Shown piece after piece: positions 1 through 7,531 of a DNA stretch of 48,556 nt. The position numbers and the translations under genes were made by a program. Source of the stretch: Pseudoalteromonas sp. 0303. GTDB taxonomy: Bacteria; Pseudomonadota; Gammaproteobacteria; Enterobacterales; Alteromonadaceae. The stretch is taken from contig NZ_JABVXF010000034.1 in assembly GCF_013349995.1 (NCBI RefSeq), positions 1-48,556 on the forward strand, read 5' to 3'. The notes under the pieces are model-generated. The model was not told the origin of the DNA, did not search any database, and worked only from the letters and a program-made list of their open reading frames with translations. Each line of letters opens with the position of its first letter. Position 1 is the stretch's first letter.

Positions 1-411
1 ATTATGAGCCCGCATATAAGCACGCAGTCTGACAAAATTAACGAAGGGTATTGTGCAATAGGAGGAGTCCATATAAGGCACTTCAGTGCCGAATTCAGAC
101 CAGAACAAACACATTCACGGCCAAAGCCATACCTACAAGTACACTTTGCCTAGAACCTCCAGCTGAGGAAGACGCAGCACCAAACACCTCCACCGCGCGG
201 CTGATCGCTGACGGCTGAAAGCTCTTCTTATGATGGGTTTCACTCCGCTCTAGCCAACCTACGCCAGACCTCAAAACTTTACTCTTTCAACTTTCCCCTC
301 GCTAACTTATGTAACCTACCAACCCAATTTACCCTTTGTTGCAATTTTAATCTTGGTTTAGTACCTGAGCTATGTAAAACTATTTGCGTTTTTAAACCAC
401 AATCAGGTGAC
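1..411. other. Non-coding flank, interspersed-repeat-like
   Basis: No convincing gene lies here. Three exact GCTGA units recur with a 7-base period at 200-218, and GGCACT-TC-AGTGCC forms a short inverted repeat at 77-90. On the minus strand a 32-codon open frame (193 to 95, GTG start) encodes a hydrophobic peptide ending in VNVFVLV; it has no convincing ribosome binding site. I regard the stretch as a probable copy of a genus-specific interspersed repeat, but that needs a genome-wide comparison. The last part, about 300-411, is AT-rich and probably holds the promoter of the downstream lipoprotein gene. Confidence 0.4.
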
Positions 412-415
412 ATGA

Positions 416-1348
416 ATGTCTCAAATAAAAGCTTGGAAACTTATTAGCCTGTTTTGTTTGGTAAGCTTGCTTATGGGCTGTGAGTCGAAAGAAGAGCAGC
501 TGAAACAAACAATACAACAATCCATAGAAAAAGCTGAAGTTGAATTAAATCAACTCGGTACAGCGCTTGATAATGGCTCTTTGCGTAATGCGACGATACT
601 TAAACAATACGGCAAGGTGCTTGCTGAGCAGCAACCGCAACTTTCTGAGATCGCCCGTGTAATTAGTCTTGATGCGACTCGTGAAGGGGCTATTTATTCA
701 GGTCTTACACAACGCTTAGCTGATGTTAAGTCTACGTATCTAATACCACCATATGAAGATACTCTTCATCAACTTGATCTTATTCGTGATGCTGCCAAAC
801 CGTCTTTATTTCAGGATGCGCTGACAGATCCTATCAATATGCTTGCCGATATGTCGCAAGGCTCACTAGCGCGGGTTGGTGCAATTAGTGAAGCTGCTGA
901 AGGTGAAAGTGTTGGTAACCAGTTAGTTGGTAACCCTAACTATGGGCAATGGCAAACAAATAGCAGCGGTACCAGTTTTTGGGTTTGGTACGGTATGTAT
1001 CGCATGTTGGGCGATGTATTCGACCGAGTTGAATATGGTCGCTGGAGCCGTCATAGAAAGTATAGCTATTACAATGACTATGGCCGTTATCGTTATTCGA
1101 GCCCAAAACAGATTAAAGCACAACAAACGGTAGAGACGCGGACTCGACAGTCTTATCAACGCCAAGGTAAACAATTCACTAGTCCGTATGCCACTAAGCG
1201 CAGTGGTGCATCTGGATTAAGCCGTAGCAGCTATACGCCGCCACGCACACGCAGTAGCTATGCTTCTAGCAGTAGTTACAGTAGAAGCTCTGGGTCATTA
1301 CGCAACAGCTCGAGCAGAACATCACGTGGCATTAGCCGCGGTAAGTAG
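416..1348 (+). CDS. Predicted lipoprotein with Ser/Arg/Tyr-rich tail, head of PspA cluster
   Basis: This 310-residue protein has an N-terminal signal ending in the lipobox LLMGC (Cys22), so it is probably lipid-anchored in the envelope. Residues about 25-160 look helical and acidic. A motif around NPNYGQW and SFWVWYGMYR follows, and the last 100 residues are very rich in Ser, Arg, Tyr and Thr and probably disordered. It stands 30 bases before the DUF350 gene on the same strand. E. coli yjf clusters have a lipoprotein-like YjfM in a comparable setting, so a YjfM-like role is possible, but I did not recognise a DUF1190 domain with certainty. An ATG at 412 is out of frame; the ATG at 416 fits the signal peptide. 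Confidence 0.75.
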   Translation: MSQIKAWKLISLFCLVSLLMGCESKEEQLKQTIQQSIEKAEVELNQLGTALDNGSLRNATILKQYGKVLAEQQPQLSEIARVISLDATREGAIYSGLTQRLADVKSTYLIPPYEDTLHQLDLIRDAAKPSLFQDALTDPINMLADMSQGSLARVGAISEAAEGESVGNQLVGNPNYGQWQTNSSGTSFWVWYGMYRMLGDVFDRVEYGRWSRHRKYSYYNDYGRYRYSSPKQIKAQQTVETRTRQSYQRQGKQFTSPYATKRSGASGLSRSSYTPPRTRSSYASSSSYSRSSGSLRNSSSRTSRGISRGK

Positions 1349-1378
1349 TGAAAAGAATAACCACCGGAGTTACAACAC

Positions 1379-2278
1379 ATGTATGAATTTAATGGAATAA
1401 CAACTTGGTCGTTGCAAGCTTTAGCAATCGACTTTGCAATCATTATCGCTTTATTTGTCAGCCTAAAATTTATCAAAGGCTGGGTATCTAACTTACACGC
1501 TAATGATGAAATAACTGAGCGTGACAATTTTGCTTTTGGTATTAGCTTTGCGGCAGGACTTGTGGCACTGGCTATTGTTCTAAGTGGCGTGAGCAGTGGC
1601 TCATTTGCACCGACTTTACAACAAGAAGCATTACAAATGCTAGGTTATGGTGTGATGGCGATTGTGCTTATCAAGCTAGGTCACTTCTTCCAAGACAAGG
1701 TAGCGCTTCGTAAAGTGAGCCTGCATGACGAAATCGTAAAAGGTAATGCGACTGCTGCACTCATTGATTTTGGCCATGTGGTGAGTGTGGCTATTGTTAT
1801 TCGCTCAGCTTTATTTTGGGTGGCGACTGAAGGCTGGCATGGTATTCCAATTGTGATCGCAGCTTTTGCCATTGGCAGCATTGCGATGCTACTGATCAGT
1901 CAATATAGAGTGCAGTTATTCAAGCGTACTAATCGCAGTGGTGATTGCTTACAGCAAGCGGTTATTGACGGTAACTTAGCAGTAGGTATTCGTTACGCTG
2001 GCTTTTTAGTGGGTAGTGCATTGGCATTAACTGCTGCATCAGGTATTGCTCCTTATGCGGCTGACAACATTATTGCTAGTTTAGGTTACTGGGCATTAAG
2101 TGCTGCAGTGAGTTTAGTTGCTTTCATTTTACTACACTTAGTGACTATCAAAATCATCCTATCTGGTTGTGATATTTCAGATGAAGTGAACCGCCAGAAG
2201 AACGTGGGTGTAGCAGCTATCTCTGCAGCAATCTCATTTGCGATTGGCTCGACTATGGCAACCTTGTTAGGTGCCTAA
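1379..2278 (+). CDS. DUF350 family integral membrane protein (YjfL-like, tandem repeat)
   Basis: The 299-residue protein is almost entirely hydrophobic, with about seven or eight predicted membrane helices in two similar halves. Each half has the DUF350 pattern of three to four helices; the length is about twice that of E. coli YjfL, suggesting a tandem duplication. The biochemical function is unknown. DUF350 genes recur beside PspA, DUF2170 and DUF2491 genes, as here. The stop is four bases before the GTG start of the aminopropyltransferase gene, so the two are almost certainly co-transcribed and the proteins may work together in the inner membrane. Confidence 0.82.
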   Translation: MYEFNGITTWSLQALAIDFAIIIALFVSLKFIKGWVSNLHANDEITERDNFAFGISFAAGLVALAIVLSGVSSGSFAPTLQQEALQMLGYGVMAIVLIKLGHFFQDKVALRKVSLHDEIVKGNATAALIDFGHVVSVAIVIRSALFWVATEGWHGIPIVIAAFAIGSIAMLLISQYRVQLFKRTNRSGDCLQQAVIDGNLAVGIRYAGFLVGSALALTAASGIAPYAADNIIASLGYWALSAAVSLVAFILLHLVTIKIILSGCDISDEVNRQKNVGVAAISAAISFAIGSTMATLLGA

Positions 2279-2282
2279 TTAA

Positions 2283-4004
2283 GTGTCTACTACAACAAGC
2301 GCCCCAAGTAGAGCCAATCTACTTGGGCATGATTTCCTATTAATAACTGTTATGGCCGTACTCGCTGGGTGCGGCCTTATTTATGAGTACCTGCTATCTC
2401 ATTATGCAGGTCGTGTCTTAGGCTCGGTCGAGAGTGCCATTTATGCCATGATCGGCACCATGATTGTCGCTATGGGTATCGGTGCATTTTTAGCACGTTG
2501 GTTTAAAGATGCATTTACTGCTTTCGCGTGGCTAGAGAGTATTATTGCCTTGGTCGGCATGGGCTGTATTTTAGCGATAGCGAGTGTTATCGCTGTCAGT
2601 TATTCATTGCCGCATATCTTCTCCGAAATTTTTAACTTGCCTGCAGATACCGTACTTAATGGCTATGTATTTGAAAAGCTACAAGAGTGGTCACGTTTCT
2701 TACCCTATGTGTTTGGTCTGTTACTCGGGCTATTGATCGGTATGGAGATCCCGCTGATTGCGCGTATTCGCCAGCAAGTTTATGGCCGCTTTTTAGAAAA
2801 TAATGCGGGAACTATTTACGGGGCGGATTATATCGGTGCCGGTGTCGGTGCTGCTATTTGGGTGAGCATTATGCTTGCTATGCCAATTATGCAAGCAGCA
2901 GCTTGGACGGCGTTGTTTAATATTATTGCTGGTCTCGTGTTTTTATGGCGCTATCATCAACATGTTCGCTTCGCTAAGCTACTGCTAGTTTGCCATGTGC
3001 TGTTGTTGGTGTTTTTTGCGTTTGTGCTTGTGCTTGGCACCAGCTGGATGAAAAACCTAAGCAATGTTTTATACAAAGATAAAGTTATCTACTCGCAAGC
3101 AACTAAGTATCAGCACCTAGTTTTAACTGAGCGTTTGAGCCGCAATCAGCCCAATGCGATTACCGATCTTTACCTCAATGGCCGTTTACAATTCTCAAGT
3201 GTGGATGAGCAAATTTATCATTCAATGCTTGTCTATCCTGCTATGTTGGCCTCAAATCGCCATGACAGCGTGTTGATCATCGGTGGCGGTGACGGGCTTG
3301 CATTACGTGATGTTCTGAAGTGGCCAGTAGAGCATGTCACTCTGGTTGACTTAGATGGTCAGCTGTTAAACTTATTTGGTAATGATGTTGGCGACTATGA
3401 TGCGCCAGAGAAAATCAGAACACGTTTAACAGCGCTAAATAAACATTCTATGAGCGATCCCCGGGCTGATATTCGCATTGCAGATGCCTTTTTAGAAGTC
3501 GAAGCAATGCTGGCAAAAGGCGAGCGCTTTGACACTATTTTAATTGACCTACCAGACCCTAATCACCCTGATCTCAACAAGATGTACAGTGACTATTTTT
3601 ACAATCATGTACGTCAGTTATTGGCGCCTGACGGGGCTGTGGCCGTGCAATCAACATCCCCTTATCATGCGAAGAAAGCATTTTTGAGTATTGCTAAAAC
3701 AATGAAAGCTGCGGGTTTTGGTTATGTTGAGCAATACCAACAAAATATTCCTTCGTTTGGTCAATGGGGTTGGACAATCGCGACTACCGCTGGAAAATCA
3801 GCAAGTCAGCGAATTCGTGAAACTAACGAATTACCGGTGCCATCTCGTTGGGTAAGCAAAGAATATTTATTGGCTTCTTTTGTGTTTCCGAATCATTTTT
3901 TTGAACAAGTAAACACGATTGAAGTCAATAGATTAGGTTCAGGAACCTTATATGATTATTACCGCCAAGCGTGGCAAGTTGAAACCGAATTGTACAAAAA
4001 TTGA
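2283..4004 (+). CDS. Membrane-bound polyamine aminopropyltransferase (spermidine synthase-like)
   Basis: The first half (about residues 18-255) holds roughly seven membrane helices. The second half is a spermidine synthase-type Rossmann domain with the nucleotide loop GGGDG at residues 334-338, an acidic strand end in LVDLDG, and DLPDP at 422-426 in place of the D-x-x-D-P catalytic loop of soluble enzymes. Family members transfer aminopropyl groups from decarboxylated S-adenosylmethionine to an amine; the substrate here is unknown, and the fused membrane domain suggests an acceptor at the membrane. The start is GTG at 2283, four bases after the DUF350 stop. The cluster lacks the ATP-grasp ligase (YjfC/glutathionylspermidine synthase-like) that often accompanies these genes. 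Confidence 0.88.
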   Translation: MSTTTSAPSRANLLGHDFLLITVMAVLAGCGLIYEYLLSHYAGRVLGSVESAIYAMIGTMIVAMGIGAFLARWFKDAFTAFAWLESIIALVGMGCILAIASVIAVSYSLPHIFSEIFNLPADTVLNGYVFEKLQEWSRFLPYVFGLLLGLLIGMEIPLIARIRQQVYGRFLENNAGTIYGADYIGAGVGAAIWVSIMLAMPIMQAAAWTALFNIIAGLVFLWRYHQHVRFAKLLLVCHVLLLVFFAFVLVLGTSWMKNLSNVLYKDKVIYSQATKYQHLVLTERLSRNQPNAITDLYLNGRLQFSSVDEQIYHSMLVYPAMLASNRHDSVLIIGGGDGLALRDVLKWPVEHVTLVDLDGQLLNLFGNDVGDYDAPEKIRTRLTALNKHSMSDPRADIRIADAFLEVEAMLAKGERFDTILIDLPDPNHPDLNKMYSDYFYNHVRQLLAPDGAVAVQSTSPYHAKKAFLSIAKTMKAAGFGYVEQYQQNIPSFGQWGWTIATTAGKSASQRIRETNELPVPSRWVSKEYLLASFVFPNHFFEQVNTIEVNRLGSGTLYDYYRQAWQVETELYKN

Positions 4005-4014
4005 TATTTTATAG

Positions 4015-4063
4015 TTGACATAATATGTCGGCTATGCAAATCTTAACTCAGACATAATATGTC
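4015..4063 (+). promoter_or_regulatory. Twin palindromic operators before DUF2170-PspA genes
   Basis: Two identical copies of GACATAATATGTC lie at 4017-4029 and 4051-4063. Each is a perfect dyad of 6-base arms around one central base, and the start-to-start distance is 34 bases, about three helical turns. The first copy overlaps TTGACA at 4015-4020, a perfect -35 hexamer, though no strong -10 follows at ideal spacing. The pair sits 20 bases before the DUF2170 start. This looks like a cooperative repressor site controlling the second half of the cluster. The binding protein is not known; the small ribbon-helix-helix-like protein at 5921 is a candidate. Confidence 0.65.
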
Positions 4064-4083
4064 AAAACGTAAAAAGGTGAGAC

Positions 4084-4497
4084 ATGGAATTAAATGAACT
4101 ATCAATCAAACTGGCTTCTTTTGAAACAGAAGGTGTGAGCTTTGAGTCTTTCTTGATTGCCAACGAAGGTGAGCAAGATGTGTTACAAGTTATCGTCGAT
4201 GGGAATGATGAGTTACCTATCTTTGTTACTCAAACAGAAGAGCAATTACTGTGTATTAGCTACCTGTTTGCTGAAAACGAAGTACAAGCAGATATGCGTA
4301 ATGAGTTAAACGAAACGTTACTACGTTTAAATGTACCAATCCCATTAAGCGCATTTGCAAAAATTGATGATAAATACGCTATTTTTGGCGCGTTATCGGT
4401 TAATTCATCGTTTGATGATATTACCCATGAGTTGGTAACACTGGCAGACAATGCGATTGATGCACTTGAAGCCGTGACCATTTATTTAAACGATTAA
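4084..4497 (+). CDS. DUF2170 family protein (YjfI-like)
   Basis: This acidic 137-residue soluble protein has no signal peptide or membrane helix and matches the YjfI/DUF2170 family in length and in its LPIFV, QLLCISYLF and YAIFGALS segments. Its molecular function is unknown; the family is nearly always coded beside a PspA homologue. It is the first gene after the twin palindromes and lies 24 bases before the pspA-like gene, so it is probably the lead gene of a short operon. The start has the upstream ribosome binding sequence AAAGGTGAG. Confidence 0.8.
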   Translation: MELNELSIKLASFETEGVSFESFLIANEGEQDVLQVIVDGNDELPIFVTQTEEQLLCISYLFAENEVQADMRNELNETLLRLNVPIPLSAFAKIDDKYAIFGALSVNSSFDDITHELVTLADNAIDALEAVTIYLND

Positions 4498-4521
4498 TTA
4501 GCAATTTCTGGAGTTAAGATT

Positions 4522-5214
4522 ATGAGTATTTTAAAGAAACTATTTACAGCTGTACGTGGTGGCGCTCGTGAAGCAGGACAAGCAATTGTTGATGCAAACG
4601 GTATCCGTATCTTTGAACAAGAAATTGCTGATGCACAAAATGCCCTACAACGCGCTAAAAAAAGCCTGACTGAAGTAATGGCAAAAGAGATGCAAACGAA
4701 GCGTAAAATTAGCGCACTAGATGCATCAATTGCAGAACATGAAGCGTATGCAGGTCAAGCACTTGAAAAAGGTAACGAAGCTCTTGCATTAGAAATCGCA
4801 GAAAAAATCGGTGATTTTGAAGCTGAGAAAGCAGAGCACGAAGAAGTGTTAGCTGGTTTTAGTAACCACATTGTGCAACTAAAGCAGCAAGTTAAAGATG
4901 CTGAAAAGTCGATTAAAGAAAACCAACGTCAATTAACGATGGTTAAAACGACAGAGAGTGTGCAGCAAGCAACAATGGCTGTTAATAGCACGCTAAATAC
5001 TAATAGCTCATCAATGACATCAGCACGTGAGTCTCTAGAGCGTATTAAGCAGCGTCAGCAAGACCGCCAAGACCAGTTAGGTGCGGCTAAGCAATTAGAA
5101 GCTGATACTAATGGCGATGATTTAAAAGCGAAAATGGCTGAAGCGGGTATTGGTGATACCAACCCGAAAAGCGCGGATATTCTGGCGCGTATTAAAGCAA
5201 AACAAAATAGCTAA
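4522..5214 (+). CDS. PspA/IM30 family protein (YjfJ-like)
   Basis: The 230-residue protein is a long alpha-helical coiled coil of PspA/IM30 type, beginning with an amphipathic helix (MSILKKLFTAVRGG) and followed by heptad-rich helices to about residue 175. The tail, ending in SADILARIKAKQNS, is separate. PspA/IM30 proteins are ESCRT-III-like membrane-remodelling proteins that coat stressed inner membranes. It clusters with DUF2170, DUF350 and DUF2491 as does E. coli yjfJ, not with pspBC, which favours the YjfJ branch over classical PspA. The start has GGAG at the expected distance. A terminator follows within 25 bases. Confidence 0.88.
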   Translation: MSILKKLFTAVRGGAREAGQAIVDANGIRIFEQEIADAQNALQRAKKSLTEVMAKEMQTKRKISALDASIAEHEAYAGQALEKGNEALALEIAEKIGDFEAEKAEHEEVLAGFSNHIVQLKQQVKDAEKSIKENQRQLTMVKTTESVQQATMAVNSTLNTNSSSMTSARESLERIKQRQQDRQDQLGAAKQLEADTNGDDLKAKMAEAGIGDTNPKSADILARIKAKQNS

Positions 5215-5235
5215 TCAGTTAACACAAAGACAAAA

Positions 5236-5264
5236 GGTAACCCACGCACTGGGTTACCTTTTTT
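5236..5264 (+). terminator. Rho-independent terminator after pspA-like gene
   Basis: GGTAACCC and GGGTTACC form a perfect 8-base stem (5236-5243 and 5251-5258) with a 7-base loop, followed by six T residues. It lies between the PspA gene and the DUF2491 gene, which continue on the same strand, so it may lower downstream expression rather than end the operon. Confidence 0.88.
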
Positions 5265-5285
5265 GCTTCAACAAGGAGTCAGCCA

Positions 5286-5924
5286 ATGTTTAACTTTTTC
5301 AAATCTAAAAAAGCACCAGAGCGTCAGCTTACTGATCCAAGCCAATTACTCGTTGGTGATATGCTGACGGTGATTGATTCGTTTGCTTACCCAAGCTGGT
5401 TAAAAGGACAGACACTGCGTGTTATTGATGTGCAAACGTATCAGTATCAACGTAGTGCAGAGTATGAGTTGGTACTCGAAAGCGAATCTGGCCAAGTGGT
5501 GTTTTTGCAAATTGAATCAGATGACGGTGAGCAATGGGCAAATTTTGCGATCAAAATCCAACGCGACGATGTTGATGAGATTTTTACCCTTGATGAGTTC
5601 GCTCGTATTTTTGATGAAGACGAATTAACGGCAATTAACGTGCAAAATAGTCCGGAGCGTTTTAGTCACTTTTTAGCATCGAGCTACAAGCAATCAGAAG
5701 CGCCTTATGTGTGTTATTTCCATAATAAGGACTACCGTGATAAGCCTTTACCTCGTTATGAAGATGAAGGCGGTGAACCGTGTGAAATGATCTGTTTAAG
5801 CTCAGATGATGAATCGCATAGTTTAAATATTGAGATTTGGGAAGGCGGTGAAACAGAGGTATCACTTACGTTAACCAGACCAATTAGCGATATTGTTGAC
5901 TTATTTCCTGGGGATGCCAAGTGA
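5286..5924 (+). CDS. DUF2491 family protein (YjfK-like)
   Basis: This acidic 212-residue soluble protein resembles the YjfK/DUF2491 family: a basic N-terminal stretch (FNFFKSKKAPERQ), then a beta-rich domain with QTLRVIDVQTYQYQRSAEYEL and a conserved region around YVCYFHNKDYRD. No function is established for the family; it is repeatedly found with PspA and DUF350 genes. The start follows AAGGAG. Its stop overlaps the GTG start of the next gene by four bases (GTGA), indicating translational coupling. Confidence 0.8.
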   Translation: MFNFFKSKKAPERQLTDPSQLLVGDMLTVIDSFAYPSWLKGQTLRVIDVQTYQYQRSAEYELVLESESGQVVFLQIESDDGEQWANFAIKIQRDDVDEIFTLDEFARIFDEDELTAINVQNSPERFSHFLASSYKQSEAPYVCYFHNKDYRDKPLPRYEDEGGEPCEMICLSSDDESHSLNIEIWEGGETEVSLTLTRPISDIVDLFPGDAK

Positions 5925-6238
5925 GTGATGCAAAAGCCAAATGGCAGCGTCAGGAGCAAGCCGTTAGAGCCACGCAAATGGCGTTCGATTTAAGCTCTGA
6001 AGTGCAAAAATCAATTAAGAAGCAAGCCATTGACCAAGAGCTTACGCCATCAGATATGATCCGTAAGATTTTGGAGCTCGACGTTAAGTCGAAAAAAACC
6101 AGACAGCGTTTATCGTTTAACTTAAATGATGAAGAGATTGCTTTATTGGCTGAGCGCTTTGGTGTTGCAGCTGATGATAAGCGTGCTGTGAAGCAGCGCG
6201 TGGCTGAATTACTCATTGCACACAGTAAAAAAAGCTAA
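5921..6238 (+). CDS. Small protein with two ribbon-helix-helix-like segments, candidate regulator
   Basis: The protein has 105 residues. Two similar segments are visible: FDLSSEVQKSIKKQAIDQ followed by TPSDMIRKIL at about 23-53, and RLSFNLNDEEIALLAERFGV followed by a helix at about 63-99. Each has the form of a short strand followed by two helices, as in CopG/Arc-type DNA-binding domains. The start is GTG at 5921, inside the stop of the DUF2491 gene. I infer a DNA-binding regulator that might act on the twin palindromes at 4017-4063; the fold assignment comes from reading the sequence only. It could instead be a small helical partner of the cluster. Confidence 0.6.
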   Translation: MSDAKAKWQRQEQAVRATQMAFDLSSEVQKSIKKQAIDQELTPSDMIRKILELDVKSKKTRQRLSFNLNDEEIALLAERFGVAADDKRAVKQRVAELLIAHSKKS

Positions 6239-6303
6239 GGTTTTGCCTTTACTTCTTTAAGCCCTTACACTGAGACTAGATGTTTTAAAGAAGTGGCATA
6301 ACT

Positions 6304-6489
6304 GTGGATATTATTTTACTTGCGTATTTAGTTATTTTTGCATTATTTGGTACTGCAGCAAGTTACTTTGTTCGCTACATTTATGCTTACTGGGTGCATA
6401 ATACAATGCAGGTTAAATACATATATAAGGCCGGGATTTGTATCATCAGCGTGGTGATTGTTTCCGGCCTTATTGCATTGTTTACTTAA
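6304..6489 (+). CDS. Small two-helix membrane protein
   Basis: This open frame of 61 residues encodes two hydrophobic helices (about 3-24 and 42-60) around a short basic/aromatic loop. The start is GTG with AAGAAGTGG upstream. It lies 65 bases after the regulator-like gene and overlaps the convergent lipoprotein gene by eight bases. I do not recognise a family. It may be the last member of the PspA cluster or an independent gene. Confidence 0.5.
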   Translation: MDIILLAYLVIFALFGTAASYFVRYIYAYWVHNTMQVKYIYKAGICIISVVIVSGLIALFT

Positions 6490-6883
6490 TCTCGATTGCT
6501 TGGCACTGCTGTGAAATACACAGTGATTGTACAGGCAGAACTGGTGAGCAATCGTTAACAGTTAATGCTTGATCAGATGACTTCTCAGCCGCTGTAATTC
6601 GCTCTGCAAGTTGCTCTGCTTGCTCTTGTGTATTGTTTAACGTTGAATAAACCACATAGCGACTTGGCCCACCACATGCCCGTTCACCAACTTCTAACAC
6701 CTTACATTGAAAGCTCGCGGTACAGCTATTATTGCTAACGATATCGTTCAGCTGATCGTTTAAATCACCTAAATCAACGCGCGCAGAACTACCCGACGTT
6801 GTTGTTTCGCAACCGCTTAAAGCAATGCTTGCTAACACAGTTGTGGTGATGAAAAGTTTCTTGAAAGTCGATGAACGAACCAT
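6482..6883 (-). CDS. Small Cys-rich lipoprotein (paralogue of the next gene)
   Basis: A signal peptide ends in a lipobox-like ALSGC, so this 133-residue protein is a predicted lipoprotein. The mature part contains QCKVLxVGxRACGGPS followed by VYST, shared almost unchanged with the gene at 6897-7382, plus further Cys residues near the C-terminus that could form disulfides in the periplasm. It is second in a two-gene minus-strand unit, 13 bases after its paralogue, and has AAGGAA before the ATG. Function unknown. Confidence 0.75.
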   Translation of the reverse strand: MVRSSTFKKLFITTTVLASIALSGCETTTSGSSARVDLGDLNDQLNDIVSNNSCTASFQCKVLEVGERACGGPSRYVVYSTLNNTQEQAEQLAERITAAEKSSDQALTVNDCSPVLPVQSLCISQQCQAIEIK

Positions 6884-6896
6884 TATTGCTTATTCC

Positions 6897-7382
6897 TTAG
6901 TATACACTTGCCGCTGAGCCTTCGATTCTAACACAAGTATTCTCAGAACACTGCGCACCTGGTGCGGTTAGATGCTGACAAATACTCATCATGTCGTTTG
7001 CTGCGTTAAATTGCTTTTCAAGGGCGGTGATATCTTTTGCAAGTTTTTCAACCTCAGCCGTGTCAGCTGTTTTGGTTGAATAAACAATGAAGCTACTTGG
7101 GCCGCCACAGGCACGATTACCAACAGGTAATACTTTACATTGGGTGCTGTTGTCACAGCTTGGATCATCGATTAATTGTTTAAGTTGCTCATGGGCAGAG
7201 CTAATAGTGGCTTTATCTGGGGCTGCTTTGGTCACTTCCTCAGCGTTTTTTATTTCAACGGCTTTTGGTGCCTCGACAAGTTTATTGCTGGTTGCCGTTG
7301 ATTCGGCTTGCTCATTAGTTGCAGCGTCCGAGCACGCAGTTAATAACACAGGAAATAAAATTGCCAATAGTGGATAGCGCAT
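6897..7382 (-). CDS. Cys-rich lipoprotein (paralogue of the preceding entry)
   Basis: I place the start at 7382 (MRYPLLAILF) because it gives a normal signal peptide ending in the lipobox LLTAC and has AGG upstream; an in-frame start 15 codons earlier would bury the signal. An Ala/Glu/Lys-rich linker separates the lipid anchor from a C-terminal domain with QCKVLPVGNRACGGPS and VYST. The paired Cys pattern matches the downstream paralogue, pointing to tandem duplication. Function unknown; a periplasm-facing disulfide-bonded domain is likely. Confidence 0.75.
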   Translation of the reverse strand: MRYPLLAILFPVLLTACSDAATNEQAESTATSNKLVEAPKAVEIKNAEEVTKAAPDKATISSAHEQLKQLIDDPSCDNSTQCKVLPVGNRACGGPSSFIVYSTKTADTAEVEKLAKDITALEKQFNAANDMMSICQHLTAPGAQCSENTCVRIEGSAASVY

Positions 7383-7466
7383 AACATACCTAAAAATCGT
7401 TGAATAAGTACTCACTATCATACACATTGCTCAAAGTGGAGCAATAAAAACGTTAGCTTTCAGTAA

Positions 7467-7490
7467 GTAGCTCTGTATTCACAGAGCTAC
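7467..7490. terminator. Ten-base-pair hairpin downstream of fumC
   Basis: GTAGCTCTGT and ACAGAGCTAC form a perfect 10-base stem around ATTC. There is no T run on either side, so it is either the 3' end of the fumC transcript or an mRNA-stabilising structure. It lies between fumC and the upstream region of the twin lipoproteins. Confidence 0.45.
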
Positions 7491-7509
7491 AGTAAGATAA
7501 AAGTTTTAC

Positions 7510-7530
7510 ACCTATCTGCAATAAATAGGT
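7510..7530 (-). terminator. Possible weak terminator of fumC
   Basis: ACCTAT and ATAGGT pair across a 9-base loop directly after the fumC stop; on the minus strand GTAAAACTTTT follows. The stem is short and A/T-rich, so this is a weak call. Confidence 0.35.
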
Positions 7531-7531
7531 A

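Noticed and set aside
409..420. GACATGAATGTC at the lipoprotein start, resembling the palindromes at 4017 and 4051
   Set aside because: The arms are only five bases and the spacer is two instead of three, so a protein fitting the other two sites would not fit this one. Probably chance.
923..1174. Minus-strand open frame inside the lipoprotein gene
   Set aside because: No ribosome binding site and full overlap with a well-supported gene; a shadow frame.
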